NCBI GenBank assembly: GCA_002737115.1
Contig: NSHR01000014.1
Coordinates: 1 to 47,667, forward strand
Length of the DNA: 47,667 nucleotides
Reading direction: 5' to 3'
Origin: Gemmatimonadota bacterium
Lineage (GTDB): Bacteria; Gemmatimonadota; Gemmatimonadetes; Gemmatimonadales; Gemmatimonadaceae
Shown in pieces: positions 1-8,870 of the stretch (position 1 is the first letter of the stretch; each line of letters opens with the position of its first letter). Made by a program: the position numbers and the translations under genes. Below the pieces are notes generated by a model. That model saw only the letters and a list, made by a program, of their open reading frames with translations. It had not been told where the DNA came from and made no database searches.

Positions 1-198
1 GGTGGTGATTTCACGACGGAAGCGCTCAACGGCGGCGTGGCCGCCCTCGATGGGCACCACCTTCACGACGACCTGTCGATTGAGGGCGACCTCGCGCGCA
101 AGGAACACCCGCGACATGCCACCACCGCCGAGTTCACGCTCGATCGTGTACGCGGCGCCGAGTGCCGATTGCAGTTGGTCGCGGAGGTCGTCGATCAC
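1..198 (-). CDS. Ser/Thr protein kinase, N-terminal part (truncated by window edge)
   Basis: Only the first 66 codons are inside the window. They read as the start of a eukaryote-like (Hanks-type) Ser/Thr kinase: a short helical lead-in, then TIERELGGGGMSRVFLA, which is the glycine-rich ATP loop, followed by VVVKV, which supplies the ATP-binding lysine, and the beginning of helix C. The GTG at 196-198 is taken as the start because family members usually begin about 15 residues before the Gly loop. The frame stays open up to an ATG at 304-306, but that extension reads through sequence next to repeat A and resembles no kinase. The gene is transcribed leftwards out of the window. Many kinases of this group continue into a membrane segment and sensor repeats; that part cannot be seen here. 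Confidence 0.8.
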   Translation of the reverse strand, partial: MIDDLRDQLQSALGAAYTIERELGGGGMSRVFLAREVALNRQVVVKVVPIEGGHAAVERFRREITT

Positions 199-312
199 GA
201 AGTGACGGCGGCCGCGGTCGGATTCTTTATCGACAAAGCATACGGTGCGAGGGACGGTCGATCGACACGAGGCGCCCAGTCGGGCAGCATGCCTCGGAGG
301 CCCCATCGTGGT

Positions 313-412
313 CTACTCGAACGGTGACCGTTGAGCATACTGCGCGATCGCCGACCTCGCCAGCGCCTCGTGGCGGGTGGCAGCGTGCCCGCTGACGCGT
401 TCGTGCGCCTCG
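313..412. repeat. Dispersed intergenic repeat, copy A
   Basis: This segment shares long blocks with copies B, C and E. With E it shares gcgatcgccgacctcgcc, and with B it shares ggtggcagcgtgcccgctga. It fills the space between the stop codon of the M29-like gene (425) and the kinase start. The left end differs from the other copies: in place of the ggataggaatttc end it has the 13-nt palindrome AACGGTGACCGTT at 320-332. It is therefore a truncated or rearranged copy. Confidence 0.75.
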
Positions 413-424
413 TCACTCGCCTCA

Positions 425-1585
425 TCAACGTGAGCCTCCGACCAGGTGTCCGTCCCGTACCCAGGTGCGATCGCCGATGGTCACTGTCGCGTCGATGAAG
501 AAATTCCAGCGCACGTACCCGCCGCCGACCGTGCCGCCAAGCTCCGTATTGTCGCCGAGGGAAAGCCGAACGACGCCGGCGCCATATCCGTAGTAGGGAA
601 TCCAGCGGTCGCCACTGGTCGGGATGGCCAGCAGCGGATTGAACCCGAGGGCAAGCTCACGGAAGGCGCGACCGCCGGGGCCTGCCTGCGACAGCTCCGC
701 CTCGACCGCCTGTCGGCCGGTGCGCGTGGACCATTCGGTGACGCGTCCGTTGACGAAGGTCATGACCAGTCCTTCGACCCGCTCGCGGCCCCACACGGAC
801 GACGGGAAGGCGATGCGACCGTTCACGCTCTCCTCGATTGGCGCGGTGCGAATCGCCCCGGCCGGCAGTTCGATCTCGCGATCGATCAGGTTGCGCGCCG
901 AGCGCATGGGTGCCGCGCTCGCGTCGCCGTCCTGCTTCGTGACCGGCCGGTCGCCGATTCGGAATGTGATGTCCGTGCCCGCCGGTGTGGTGACACGGAC
1001 CGGTGCCGCGCGCACCGCCCGTTCGAACGCGGCCTGTGCCGCTGCCAGTCCGCGATAGTCGGTGTCGCGCAGGACCACGCTGTACATCGCCGCGATCGCT
1101 GGTGTGATATCGATCGGCGACCCGTCTATTGAATAGGCCCCTTCCCAATGGAAGTGGATCGTCCGCCCCTTCCCGGTGCGCAGCACGTCCTGCATCGCCG
1201 CGTAGGCTGCGTCGGTGACCGTCGCCCCCGGCATCATGATGGCGACGTCGACCGTGGCCAGCCACTTCGCCAACTCCTCGCGCGTTGCGGGCGCGCCCCG
1301 CGTAAACACCGTCGCCCAAGCCGGATCAGCCACGCCGCGCGATGCCAGCGCGCCGAGGTCCGTCGCCCCCGCGGAGCGGATCCGCTCGCGGAGCTCCGGG
1401 ATCAGCGCATCGGAGCGACCGGGCACTGCCAAGAGCAACACGCGCTCACCGGCGCGGAGGTTCAGGCGGGCGACCATCGTCGTCGCGATCAGCTGCGGGT
1501 CGACCCCATCCTGTGCCATGGCTACCTGGCTGCTCAAGACGGACCATAAGACGGCGGAGGCGGCGAGGTGTCGGAGCACGCGCAT
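425..1585 (-). CDS. Secreted M29-like aminopeptidase-family protein, metal site apparently incomplete
   Basis: This 386-residue protein has a signal peptide (about residues 1-24, ending AMAQDG). It has the general course of thermophilic metallopeptidase family M29: an N-terminal segment with LLLAVPGRSDALIPELRER, the GTDITF strand near residue 203, PIEESVNG near 249, VEGLVMTFVNGRVTE near 270 and ELALGFNP near 310. Two glutamates that normally bind metal (around E251 and E310) are kept. The two histidines expected further on appear replaced by R340 and F363, leaving only D365, so peptidase activity is doubtful. I chose the ATG at 1583-1585 because it opens the signal peptide; the open frame runs further upstream only through repeat B. 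The family call is from recall of M29 motifs, not from an alignment. Confidence 0.7.
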   Translation of the reverse strand: MRVLRHLAASAVLWSVLSSQVAMAQDGVDPQLIATTMVARLNLRAGERVLLLAVPGRSDALIPELRERIRSAGATDLGALASRGVADPAWATVFTRGAPATREELAKWLATVDVAIMMPGATVTDAAYAAMQDVLRTGKGRTIHFHWEGAYSIDGSPIDITPAIAAMYSVVLRDTDYRGLAAAQAAFERAVRAAPVRVTTPAGTDITFRIGDRPVTKQDGDASAAPMRSARNLIDREIELPAGAIRTAPIEESVNGRIAFPSSVWGRERVEGLVMTFVNGRVTEWSTRTGRQAVEAELSQAGPGGRAFRELALGFNPLLAIPTSGDRWIPYYGYGAGVVRLSLGDNTELGGTVGGGYVRWNFFIDATVTIGDRTWVRDGHLVGGSR

Positions 1586-1657
1586 GGAGGTGGGGCTGGA
1601 GGCGGCGAACGCTGGTTGCCAGCAACGTGCGCGTCCGGCGGACGACTGTCTACACCG

Positions 1658-1783
1658 GGATAGGAATTTCAATCGCAGCGGGTCGACTATCCGTCGAGTA
1701 TCCGACGCGATCGCCGACCGCGCGAGCACCGACTGGCAGGTGGCAGCGTGCCCGCTGACTCGTTTGTGCGCCTCGAGGGCCGT
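1658..1783. repeat. Dispersed intergenic repeat, copy B (full length)
   Basis: This 126-bp element begins ggataggaatttcaatcg and ends gcgcctcgagggccgt. It matches copy C over its whole length with about nine mismatches counted by eye. It lies 72 bp upstream of the M29-like start codon, with its ggatag end towards the gene. It occupies most of the gene-free stretch 1586-1981; in the remaining part, 1784-1981, I see no recognisable gene, promoter or structure. Confidence 0.85.
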
Positions 1784-1981
1784 GGGAACGGCGGCCATCG
1801 TGGGGGGAGCGATGCCGGCGGGGACCCATCCGTCGCGCGGGTGGGACGGCCGCCCATGCCGAAGGTCCCCGTGTGATGGCGGGGCGTCAGGGCCGTCCTC
1901 CGGTGACGGGTGGAGCGTCGGGCTGCTGAAGTGGTGGGACTGGTCCGACCAGAATCTCGCGAAGGTGAGAAGCCCCGCGAG

Positions 1982-2359
1982 TTAGCGATCCCTCTTGAGT
2001 TCGACCACGAGCACCTCAATCGTCTTGCCGGATTTGTTGACGTCGGCGTGCGTCTCGTTCGGCGGGTCCACACCCAGCCAGTACGCCTTGCCCTTCTCCC
2101 AGTTGTAGGTCGCAAGGACCTTGCCCGACGGATCCACCACGTCGGCAACGCCGTCTGTCAGTGCGATCAGCGCGCGCCCGTGGTCGTGCCGGTGTTGCGA
2201 CAAGGGCTGGTTGGGCTCGATGATCGACTTCCACACCTTCATGTGCTCGTTCTCGAACTGCGGTTCACGCCGACTGGATCGCGCTGGCTGAAATGTCGTG
2301 GCGCCGATTCCGGCGACAAATGAGATGGCGCAGGCGGCGAGGATGGCGGTGCGGCGCAT
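1982..2359 (-). CDS. Secreted single-domain cupin protein
   Basis: This is a small beta-barrel protein of 125 residues with an N-terminal export signal (about residues 1-22). The cupin metal-binding block is visible as QHRHDHGRALIALTDG, with H56, H58 and H60, followed by a turn and a second motif ending ETHADVNKSGKTIEVLVVELK. The domain is of the one-cupin type found in many unassigned periplasmic proteins, so the substrate cannot be named. I chose the ATG at 2357-2359 because it starts directly at the signal peptide; the frame is open to 2448 but that extension looks unstructured. The gene sits between repeats C and B, with a stray DUF1624 gene start on the opposite strand just upstream. Confidence 0.75.
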   Translation of the reverse strand: MRRTAILAACAISFVAGIGATTFQPARSSRREPQFENEHMKVWKSIIEPNQPLSQHRHDHGRALIALTDGVADVVDPSGKVLATYNWEKGKAYWLGVDPPNETHADVNKSGKTIEVLVVELKRDR

Positions 2360-2476
2360 GGCATTGTTCGGTTGAGGATGGATGGCGCTGAGATGGCTGA
2401 CTGGACGCGACCATCGTCTTACGGTACGTCGTACGGGGTCACGAGTCACGGGTCATCGGTCACGAAACGGACGACT

Positions 2477-2572
2477 ATGCATTCCATTCCAGACAGCCGC
2501 ATCGACAGCGTGGACCTGATGAAGGGCGTGGTCATGGTCCTGATGGCCATCGATCACGTGCGGGCAGGATAG
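2477..2572 (+). pseudogene. Fragment: N-terminus of a DUF1624 (heparan-alpha-glucosaminide acetyltransferase-like) membrane protein
   Basis: This 31-codon remnant contains RIDSVDLMKGVVMVLMAIDH. It matches the conserved beginning of DUF1624/YeiB-type acetyltransferases, whose first membrane helix starts with an R-x-x-SVD-x-x-RG pattern and ends in a DH motif. Full-length relatives have several hundred residues. Here the similarity stops after DHVR, and the next codons (AG, then stop TAG) are made by the ggatag border of repeat C. The rest of the gene is not in the window. It is the only gene remnant on the plus strand in this part and probably shows the scar of an insertion or recombination at the repeat. 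Confidence 0.7.
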
Positions 2573-2692
2573 GAATTTCAATCGGAGCGGGTCGACTATC
2601 CGTCGAGTATACGACGCGACCGCCGACCGCGTGAGCACCGACTGGCCGGCGGCAGCGTGCCCGCCGACTCATTCGTGCGCCTCGAGGGCCGT
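2567..2692. repeat. Dispersed intergenic repeat, copy C (full length)
   Basis: This is a 126-bp copy nearly identical to B. Its right end lies 41 bp beyond the stop codon of the metallo-beta-lactamase-fold gene, and its left end (ggatag) forms the last codons of the truncated DUF1624 fragment. A short inverted pair, CTATCC (2599-2604 region) with GGATAG at the border, could form a weak hairpin in B and C but is not kept in D or E. The stretch 2360-2733 otherwise holds only the DUF1624 fragment and a few short GTCACG direct repeats near 2438-2465. Confidence 0.85.
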
Positions 2693-2733
2693 ACGTAGCG
2701 AATCGATCCGTTCGCAGCGCCTCCCGCGCGATG

Positions 2734-3720
2734 TCACCCCGCCAGCGGGAGCGCGCGGATTCCTGACCCGCGGGTGAAACTCGAGCCCACCGCGCTCACC
2801 ACCGCTCGTGCCCGTGTGAGCCCGGCCAGCTGGCGAATCCTGAACACCGCCTCCACACCAGTGCAGTGCCCGCCGAGCAGGTACACCAGCCCGGCCTCCT
2901 TCAATTTCGCGGCGGTCCACGTCAGCTGCGCATCGGTGGCGTTGAAGAGATGAAACCCGCCGATGGCCGCCACCACGGGTGCCATGCGGATGGTAGCGCG
3001 CGCATACTCGAGCGTGTTCACGAGGCCCGCATGTCCGCAGCCGGACACCAGCACCAGTCCCTCCGGCGTGTCGATCACGATCGATGCGTCGTCCGGCACG
3101 TTGTCTTCCACCTCGCCCTGTGGCGTCCGCACCATTCGCGACCCTGACCAGTTGCGTTCGGGATGCGTCCGCGGCACGGGCCCGGTGAACCACACGCCCG
3201 GCATCAGCTCCGTGGTGGTGTCGTGCTCGACGAATGTGCCGCCTGTGCGCTCAAACTCCGCACGCAACCCCGCATTGGGGTCGACCCCGACCCCGGTGAA
3301 CGGGCTGCGCGGCCAGAAGAAGCCACGCGCGACATGCACGCGGCTGAGCGCGGCCGGATTCCGTTTCGACAGCTCGCGGCGCAGGGTCAGCAGGCCACCG
3401 GTGTGATCGTCATGATGGTGCGTCAACACGAGCTCCGTCACCGTCGACAGATCGATCCCGAGCTCAGCGGCATTCCGCAGCACGGTTTCGGGACGCGCCC
3501 CGGTGTCGACGAGCAGGGTCCGGCCATCGACTTCCAGGAGCGCCGAATAGCCCCACTCACCGATGCCACGTCCGGGGTCGCCGGCGAGCATGGTCGAGAG
3601 CACCGTGACCTTCACCTGCGTGGCGCGATGCCCGGTGCCACGTGCCGGTTCCGGTGTCGGAGCGTGGAGTAGCGACGCCGACGTGGCGAGTGCGAACAGT
3701 AGTGTGGCGCCATTGAACAT
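2734..3720 (-). CDS. Secreted MBL-fold hydrolase, COG1237 (dihydropterin/ribofuranosylaminobenzene phosphate synthase-like) type
   Basis: This 328-residue metallo-beta-lactamase-fold protein has a signal peptide (about 1-20). The metal motif THHHDDHTGG is at 100-109. The later blocks SGCGHAGLVNTLEYA, IGGFHL and HCTG are typical of COG1237, the group named after the methanopterin-pathway enzyme RFAP synthase. Bacterial secreted members are mostly uncharacterised, so methanopterin synthesis should not be assumed. A good Shine-Dalgarno GGAGAG lies 6 nt before the ATG at 3718-3720. Repeat D begins 28 bp upstream of the start and repeat C 41 bp downstream of the stop, so the gene is bracketed by repeat copies. 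Confidence 0.85.
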   Translation of the reverse strand: MFNGATLLFALATSASLLHAPTPEPARGTGHRATQVKVTVLSTMLAGDPGRGIGEWGYSALLEVDGRTLLVDTGARPETVLRNAAELGIDLSTVTELVLTHHHDDHTGGLLTLRRELSKRNPAALSRVHVARGFFWPRSPFTGVGVDPNAGLRAEFERTGGTFVEHDTTTELMPGVWFTGPVPRTHPERNWSGSRMVRTPQGEVEDNVPDDASIVIDTPEGLVLVSGCGHAGLVNTLEYARATIRMAPVVAAIGGFHLFNATDAQLTWTAAKLKEAGLVYLLGGHCTGVEAVFRIRQLAGLTRARAVVSAVGSSFTRGSGIRALPLAG

Positions 3721-3747
3721 GCCGAACTCTCCGGTTCTCGTTGATCA

Positions 3748-3795
3748 GGATAGGAATTTCGATTGGGGTCGGTTTTAAGTATACGACGCGCGACC
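3748..3795. repeat. Dispersed intergenic repeat, copy D (partial, diverged)
   Basis: The ggatag border is conserved as ggataggaatttcgattggg and is followed by gtatacgacgcg, matching B and C in the same order. Similarity fades beyond about 3800. It lies 28 bp upstream of the MBL-fold gene with the same orientation relative to the gene as B and E. The remaining 3796-3890 contains a tctaacgatgcgttg string but no full recognisable site. Confidence 0.65.
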
Positions 3796-3890
3796 GTTCG
3801 TGGACCGCTCTCTCAAAACGGCGGACATCTAACGATGCGTTGTTGCTGGCCGCGCCATATGGAATGGATATCCTACCGTATCACTCCGCG

Positions 3891-5075
3891 TCACTTCTTC
3901 CCCGCGAGCGCCTTCCGCAGCACGGGCTCGAACCGGTCGGCTTGCCGCACCATCCCGAGGTCGCTCGGATGCGAGCCATCGGTCGCGGCCTCGGCGTCGT
4001 CGCCGAGCAGGTCATCGCCGGTGAGATAATAGAGACCTTTGACGCCGTCTTTTTTGAGCGCGTCAAAGCACGCGCGCAACGCGGCGTGGTTGTCGGTGTG
4101 GGATTTGGTGAGCGCCGGGAGAATCCACGAGTTGGTCTGCCGCCGGTCCTCCACCAGCACGATCGGTGTGGTGGGTCGCGCCGCGCGGATCTGCTTGATC
4201 AACGGCACGCATTTGAGCGTCACGGCCGCGGCGTCCATGTTCGGCAGACAGTCGATCACGTAGACCGCCGCGTCGATCTTCACCAGTAAGTCGCCAACAG
4301 CGGCGTCCATCCGGCCGTTCCCGGAGAACCCGAGGTTCACTACGGGTTTATCAAAGCGACGCCCGAGGATGGCCACGTGGGCCATGCCTGGGCGAGAGGC
4401 GCTGGCACCGTGCGTGATCGACGTGCCGTAGAACACGATCGGCTTCTCGGTGCGCGGCGCAAGCCGCTCGAACGACGCCCCGGGTGGAACACCGATCGAC
4501 AGGCTGTCGATGCCGTTGTACAGCGGCAGGTAGATCGCATACTCGCGCGTTCCCGGTGCGAGCCGTGCGATGATGCTTTGGCGCACCACCTTCGCTGTTG
4601 GACGGGTCACGCCAACCCACCGCCATGTCCCGGCATCATCGCGGGCGTAGAGATCGAGGCCGCTCACCCCGATCGCCGTCATGTTAGGCATGGCAATGCG
4701 GTCGCTGAACAACGTGTAGTTCGCCCAGATGGCATCGGCATTCGTTGTGAAGCGGACCAGCATGCCGGCGCTATGACGACTCAATCCCCACACCGCGGGC
4801 GTCACGGTGGCTTCCGCGATGGCCGGGAAGCGATCATACCACCGCTTGCGTTCGAGGTCCGGCCACGCGCGCCCCTCGACGCCCCACTGGCTCACGTCAT
4901 GCCATTGCAGCGGTGGCTCGGCGGGTTGCGCGGGCGCAGGCGCGGCGGCGGGCGGGCTCTGCGCCTGGAGTCGTGTCCCCAGCGCGCCAAGTGTGAGCGC
5001 ACCAAGAGTGAACACACCAAACGCGAATGCACCATGCGCGGCGTACTGGACTGAACGGGCGGCTCGAGCGGTCAT
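3891..5075 (-). CDS. Secreted SGNH/GDSL-type hydrolase (SsfX3-like, two-domain)
   Basis: This 394-residue exported esterase-family protein has a hydrophobic signal segment (about 10-38) followed by a Pro/Ala-rich linker. Residues 56-205 form the beta-sandwich that precedes the catalytic domain in the SsfX3-like group, and 210-390 the SGNH domain. The blocks are clear: FYGTSITHG with nucleophile S219, NLGFSGNG with the oxyanion glycine, DCLPNM with N279, and DGSHP with D366 and H369. All four catalytic elements are present, so it should be an active esterase or acetyl-/deacyl-hydrolase; the substrate is unknown. The start at 5075 has GGAG 5 nt upstream; another ATG six codons earlier (5093) is less well placed. 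Repeat D follows its 3' end. Confidence 0.88.
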   Translation of the reverse strand: MTARAARSVQYAAHGAFAFGVFTLGALTLGALGTRLQAQSPPAAAPAPAQPAEPPLQWHDVSQWGVEGRAWPDLERKRWYDRFPAIAEATVTPAVWGLSRHSAGMLVRFTTNADAIWANYTLFSDRIAMPNMTAIGVSGLDLYARDDAGTWRWVGVTRPTAKVVRQSIIARLAPGTREYAIYLPLYNGIDSLSIGVPPGASFERLAPRTEKPIVFYGTSITHGASASRPGMAHVAILGRRFDKPVVNLGFSGNGRMDAAVGDLLVKIDAAVYVIDCLPNMDAAAVTLKCVPLIKQIRAARPTTPIVLVEDRRQTNSWILPALTKSHTDNHAALRACFDALKKDGVKGLYYLTGDDLLGDDAEAATDGSHPSDLGMVRQADRFEPVLRKALAGKK

Positions 5076-5428
5076 CGCGGCTCCGTATTGCATAGAGGAA
5101 AGCGCCCGCAGCACGATTCGTTCAGCCGACGCCTGCTGATGGTGCGTCGAAACAACCCGTTGCGCAACCGAAGGGTAACGGCCCGCGCCGCCCGTCACCG
5201 TTTCATTGCGCGATGGGCTGTTTCGACGCAACGTCCGCGTGGCGCGGGCCTCACGGTGCTTGCTGCAGTCGGGCGACACGGTAGCTCGCTGCGCTCGCGA
5301 TGATTATGAGCGCCCGCCGCGGAAGTCAGCGTTACGCGGCAGCACCGCGGGTAAGGTGCGGACTCGTGGGTCCTCTGCGACGAGCCAGTTCGGCGAAGTC
5401 CTGTTCTCCCTTCGTGAGGTGGTACTCG
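5076..5428. other. Divergent intergenic region with an inverted repeat
   Basis: This 353-bp gap lies between the SGNH gene (leftward) and the racemase-like gene (rightward), so it must carry both promoters. I see no convincing coding frame. It contains a perfect 10-bp inverted repeat, GGCCCGCGCC at 5180-5189 and GGCGCGGGCC at 5241-5250, and a small palindrome GTTGCGCAAC near 5160-5169. No copy of the dispersed repeat is present. Confidence 0.5.
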
Positions 5429-5929
5429 ATGCACATCGGCTTGATCGGAGGGATCGGCCCCGCCGCAACGGACTTCTACTATCGGCGGTTGATCGCGGCG
5501 TTTGCGGCACGCGCGCAGCCGTTGGAGTTGACGATCGTGCATGCGGACACGCCGACGCTGCTTCGGCATCAGGCCGCCGATGATCGGGATGCCCAGGTGG
5601 CGATCTATATGCGCCTGACCAAGCGACTCGCGGCCGCCGGCGCCGAGTGCGTGGTGGTCACGTCGATCGCCGGCCACTTTTGCATCGCCGAGTTCGCGGC
5701 GGTCTCTCCGTTGCCCGTGATCAACTTGCTCCCGGTGGTGGACGCGGCGGCTGAGCGCGCGGTCTTCGACGCGGCCGTTCGCGAGCTATTCGACGAGGCG
5801 CACGTCGAGGCCATTCTGCTGGGCGGCACCGACCTCGCGCTCGTCTACCGCGACGGCGAAGCGGCGTTTCCCGTCGTCGATGCCGCGGCACTGCATGTGG
5901 ACGCGATCGTGGCGCGGGCGTGTGCCTGA
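5429..5929 (+). CDS. Short Asp/Glu racemase-family protein lacking both catalytic cysteines
   Basis: The 166-residue protein starts MHIGLIGGIGPAATDFYYRR, the signature N-terminus of aspartate/glutamate racemases. Active members have about 230 residues and two cysteines acting as acid/base on either side of the substrate, in CNTxH and GCTE motifs. Here the first motif reads TSIAGH (Cys replaced by Ser) and the second LLGGTDLAL (Cys replaced by Gly). About 60 residues of the second lobe are also missing between them. The frame is intact and a GAGGTGG ribosome-binding site lies before the ATG, so it is expressed-looking rather than decayed. It may bind a dicarboxylate or act by another mechanism; racemase activity is unlikely. 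Confidence 0.8.
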   Translation: MHIGLIGGIGPAATDFYYRRLIAAFAARAQPLELTIVHADTPTLLRHQAADDRDAQVAIYMRLTKRLAAAGAECVVVTSIAGHFCIAEFAAVSPLPVINLLPVVDAAAERAVFDAAVRELFDEAHVEAILLGGTDLALVYRDGEAAFPVVDAAALHVDAIVARACA

Positions 5930-6001
5930 CGACCAGCGGGGACACGCATTGCATTGACTGAGCGACGCGCAGGGCGCTGACCAGCGTCTCCCATCGCTGC
6001 C

Positions 6002-7006
<1,005 letters not shown>

Positions 7007-7027
7007 CTAACCGCTCGTATCGATCCT

Positions 7028-7055
7028 GGGCGCCGCCTGGTCATCGGCGGCGCCC
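7028..7055 (-). terminator. Strong hairpin after the CubicO gene
   Basis: GGGCGCCGCC and GGCGGCGCCC form a perfect 10-bp stem around an 8-nt loop, between the stop codon of the CubicO gene (7073) and the aldo/keto reductase start (6994). No T-run follows on the minus strand, so it may be a Rho-dependent or attenuating structure rather than a classic intrinsic terminator. Confidence 0.55.
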
Positions 7056-7072
7056 GTGTTGCTGAACGGTGC

Positions 7073-8737
7073 CTATCGCACCTTCGCAAACCGGATATCG
7101 CGGCTCCGCTCGTCGATGTTGACCACGAAGCCGTTCACCTTCCCGCGCGCGTCGCGCACGAAGGCGACCGAGCGCATGCTAGGAAGGGTCCCGGTGAAGT
7201 CCTCGCCCCAACGGCGGATGAGCACACCGACGCCACGGCGCCGGTGTCGCACGATGAGCCCTCCGCTGCGCGCCTCGACCAGATACGTCGCCTGCAACTC
7301 GCTGCTGAAGTACTCACCGATGTAGTCCTGTGTGGGCGCCGGCGCTGGTTCGCGGTCGGGCATGCGTGGCGAGACGCGCTCCCGATACAGCAGCCCCGTG
7401 ACGCGCCCCGTCCCGTCGCGCTGGAAGGTCATTGACGCGCCGTAGTTCGGGACCCAGAGCTCCCGCTCGGAGCGCGCGACCATTGGACCGACCCCCTCGC
7501 CGCTCGCCTGCACGGTGAGCCCGTTCCCGTCGCGTCGCACCTGGGCGTACCACCCCGGGCCAAGCTTGTACGTGCCGGCATAGGCATCGAGCGTCGCCGC
7601 CGGCAGCTGCACAACGGGAGGTTCCGTCGCCGCTGCGAGTGGCGCCAGCGCCGAGCCAAGCAACACGTCGGTGACCTGCTGCGCGGCGCGCGTAGGGTTC
7701 ACCTGCGGCGCGTTGGCCAGCACGACGACGCCAAAGCGATGCTGTGGAACGTGCAGCACGTAGGTCACGAAGCCGGCCCACGACCCGGAATGATTGACGG
7801 TCGACGCTCCACGGTACTCCCCATGCGATACGCCAAAGGCGTAGGGAATCGTCGACCCGTCGTTGAGCACCCCCCGCGTGCGCGTGAGCGCCATCGCCTG
7901 CGCACCGCCCACGCGCATCGAATCGAAGTTGATGACCCACCTGGCCATGTCCTCGACGGTGCTCATCATCGAGCTGGAGCCGAGCGCGGTAAGGTTGTTG
8001 GTCACCGCACGCCAGCGCCCGTCGGGGGCGCGCGTGTAGCCCAGCGCGCGGTCGGGGATCACGGCCGTGTGATCGTCGCGAAAGACGGTCCGCGTCATGC
8101 CCAACGGCTGAAAGAGATTGGCATCGGTCCACCCCCGGAACGGCTGTCCCGTCACCCGCTGCACCGTCTCGGCCAGCAGGTTGTAGCCGGTGTTGGAGTA
8201 GGTGTACTCGCTCCCGGGGACAAAGTTGAGTGAGCGCTGGTGATAGGCCATCGTGAGGATCTGTTCGAACGAGATCACGTCGTCGTACTGCCATCCGGCC
8301 AGCCCGAGCGTCCCGGGCCAGTCGCGCACCCCGCTGGTGTGATGCAGCAGCTGATCTATCGTGATGGGCGCGCCGATGTCGGCCATCTCGGGGACGTGGC
8401 GACGGATGTCGTCGTCGAGGCGCACCTTCCCCTCGCCGATCAGCATCGCGATCGCCATGCCGGCAAACTGCTTGGAGACCGAAGCGACGTCGAAGACCGT
8501 GGACGGGGTGATGGGGACGCGATGCTCGAGGTCGGCCATCCCGTACCCCTTGGCGAAGATCATGCGCCCGTCGCGTACGACGGCGACCGCGAGCCCGGGC
8601 GCGTCCGTCCTGTTGAATGCGGTGAAGAGCGAGTCGATGCGCGCCGCGATCGCGCCTGGCAGCGGCTGGGCCGGCAGGGGCGCCGCGACCGAGAGGAGTA
8701 TCGCGACGGCGACGAGTCGGGCGAGAAGGCGGGACAT
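7073..8737 (-). CDS. Secreted serine hydrolase, beta-lactamase/CubicO family (class C-like)
   Basis: This 554-residue exported protein has a signal peptide (about 1-24, ending PLPAQP). The penicillin-recognising-enzyme fold is complete: nucleophile motif SVSK at 86-89, YSN at 180-182, and HSG at 316-318 in place of KTG, as usual in the CubicO/esterase branch. The 200 residues after the catalytic domain are beta-rich and contain two related halves, TLDAYAGTYKLG and TQDYIGEYFSSEL, typical of lipocalin-like tails in these proteins. Likely an esterase or D-peptidase acting in the periplasm. The start at 8737 has GGAG about 12 nt upstream; the longer open frame to 8950 runs through repeat E and is not used. 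Confidence 0.9.
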   Translation of the reverse strand: MSRLLARLVAVAILLSVAAPLPAQPLPGAIAARIDSLFTAFNRTDAPGLAVAVVRDGRMIFAKGYGMADLEHRVPITPSTVFDVASVSKQFAGMAIAMLIGEGKVRLDDDIRRHVPEMADIGAPITIDQLLHHTSGVRDWPGTLGLAGWQYDDVISFEQILTMAYHQRSLNFVPGSEYTYSNTGYNLLAETVQRVTGQPFRGWTDANLFQPLGMTRTVFRDDHTAVIPDRALGYTRAPDGRWRAVTNNLTALGSSSMMSTVEDMARWVINFDSMRVGGAQAMALTRTRGVLNDGSTIPYAFGVSHGEYRGASTVNHSGSWAGFVTYVLHVPQHRFGVVVLANAPQVNPTRAAQQVTDVLLGSALAPLAAATEPPVVQLPAATLDAYAGTYKLGPGWYAQVRRDGNGLTVQASGEGVGPMVARSERELWVPNYGASMTFQRDGTGRVTGLLYRERVSPRMPDREPAPAPTQDYIGEYFSSELQATYLVEARSGGLIVRHRRRGVGVLIRRWGEDFTGTLPSMRSVAFVRDARGKVNGFVVNIDERSRDIRFAKVR

Positions 8738-8758
8738 GTGGGACGGCACTCCAAGGCG

Positions 8759-8843
8759 GGATAGCAACTTCAATCGGGGAGGGTTGACGACCCGACGAGC
8801 ATACGGCGCGATCGCCGACCTCGCCAGCGACGCGTGAGGCGCC
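8759..8843. repeat. Dispersed intergenic repeat, copy E (partial)
   Basis: It begins ggatagcaacttcaatcggg, continues gagcatacggcgcgatcgc and shares the gccgacctcgccagcg block with copy A. The border lies 21 bp upstream of the CubicO start codon, the same position and orientation relative to the gene as D has to its gene. It is 5 kb away from copy D, with three unrelated genes between. Confidence 0.7.
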
Positions 8844-8870
8844 AGCGACCCCGTATCGTTGGCGGAGGGC

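Noticed and set aside
1585-1798. N-terminal extension of the M29-like gene through repeat B with peptide ARSAIASDTRRIVDPLRLKF
   Set aside because: Similar peptides appear in frame at copies C and E, but copy D has a stop in that frame; the likeness follows from DNA similarity, and the signal peptide starts later.
1784-1981. Open frames between repeat B and the cupin gene
   Set aside because: Translations are Pro/Arg/His-rich with no domain and no ribosome-binding site.
3825-3860. A minus-strand CGTTAGATG core next to GGCGCGGCC, resembling the right end of an integron attC
   Set aside because: No matching left-end core is present and the left half would fall in the SGNH coding end, so a functional attC cannot be built.
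5113-5135. gattcgttcagccgacgcc, similar to part of the class 1 aadA attC site
   Set aside because: The flanking R-box sequences are missing and the partner arm pairs poorly; probably chance.
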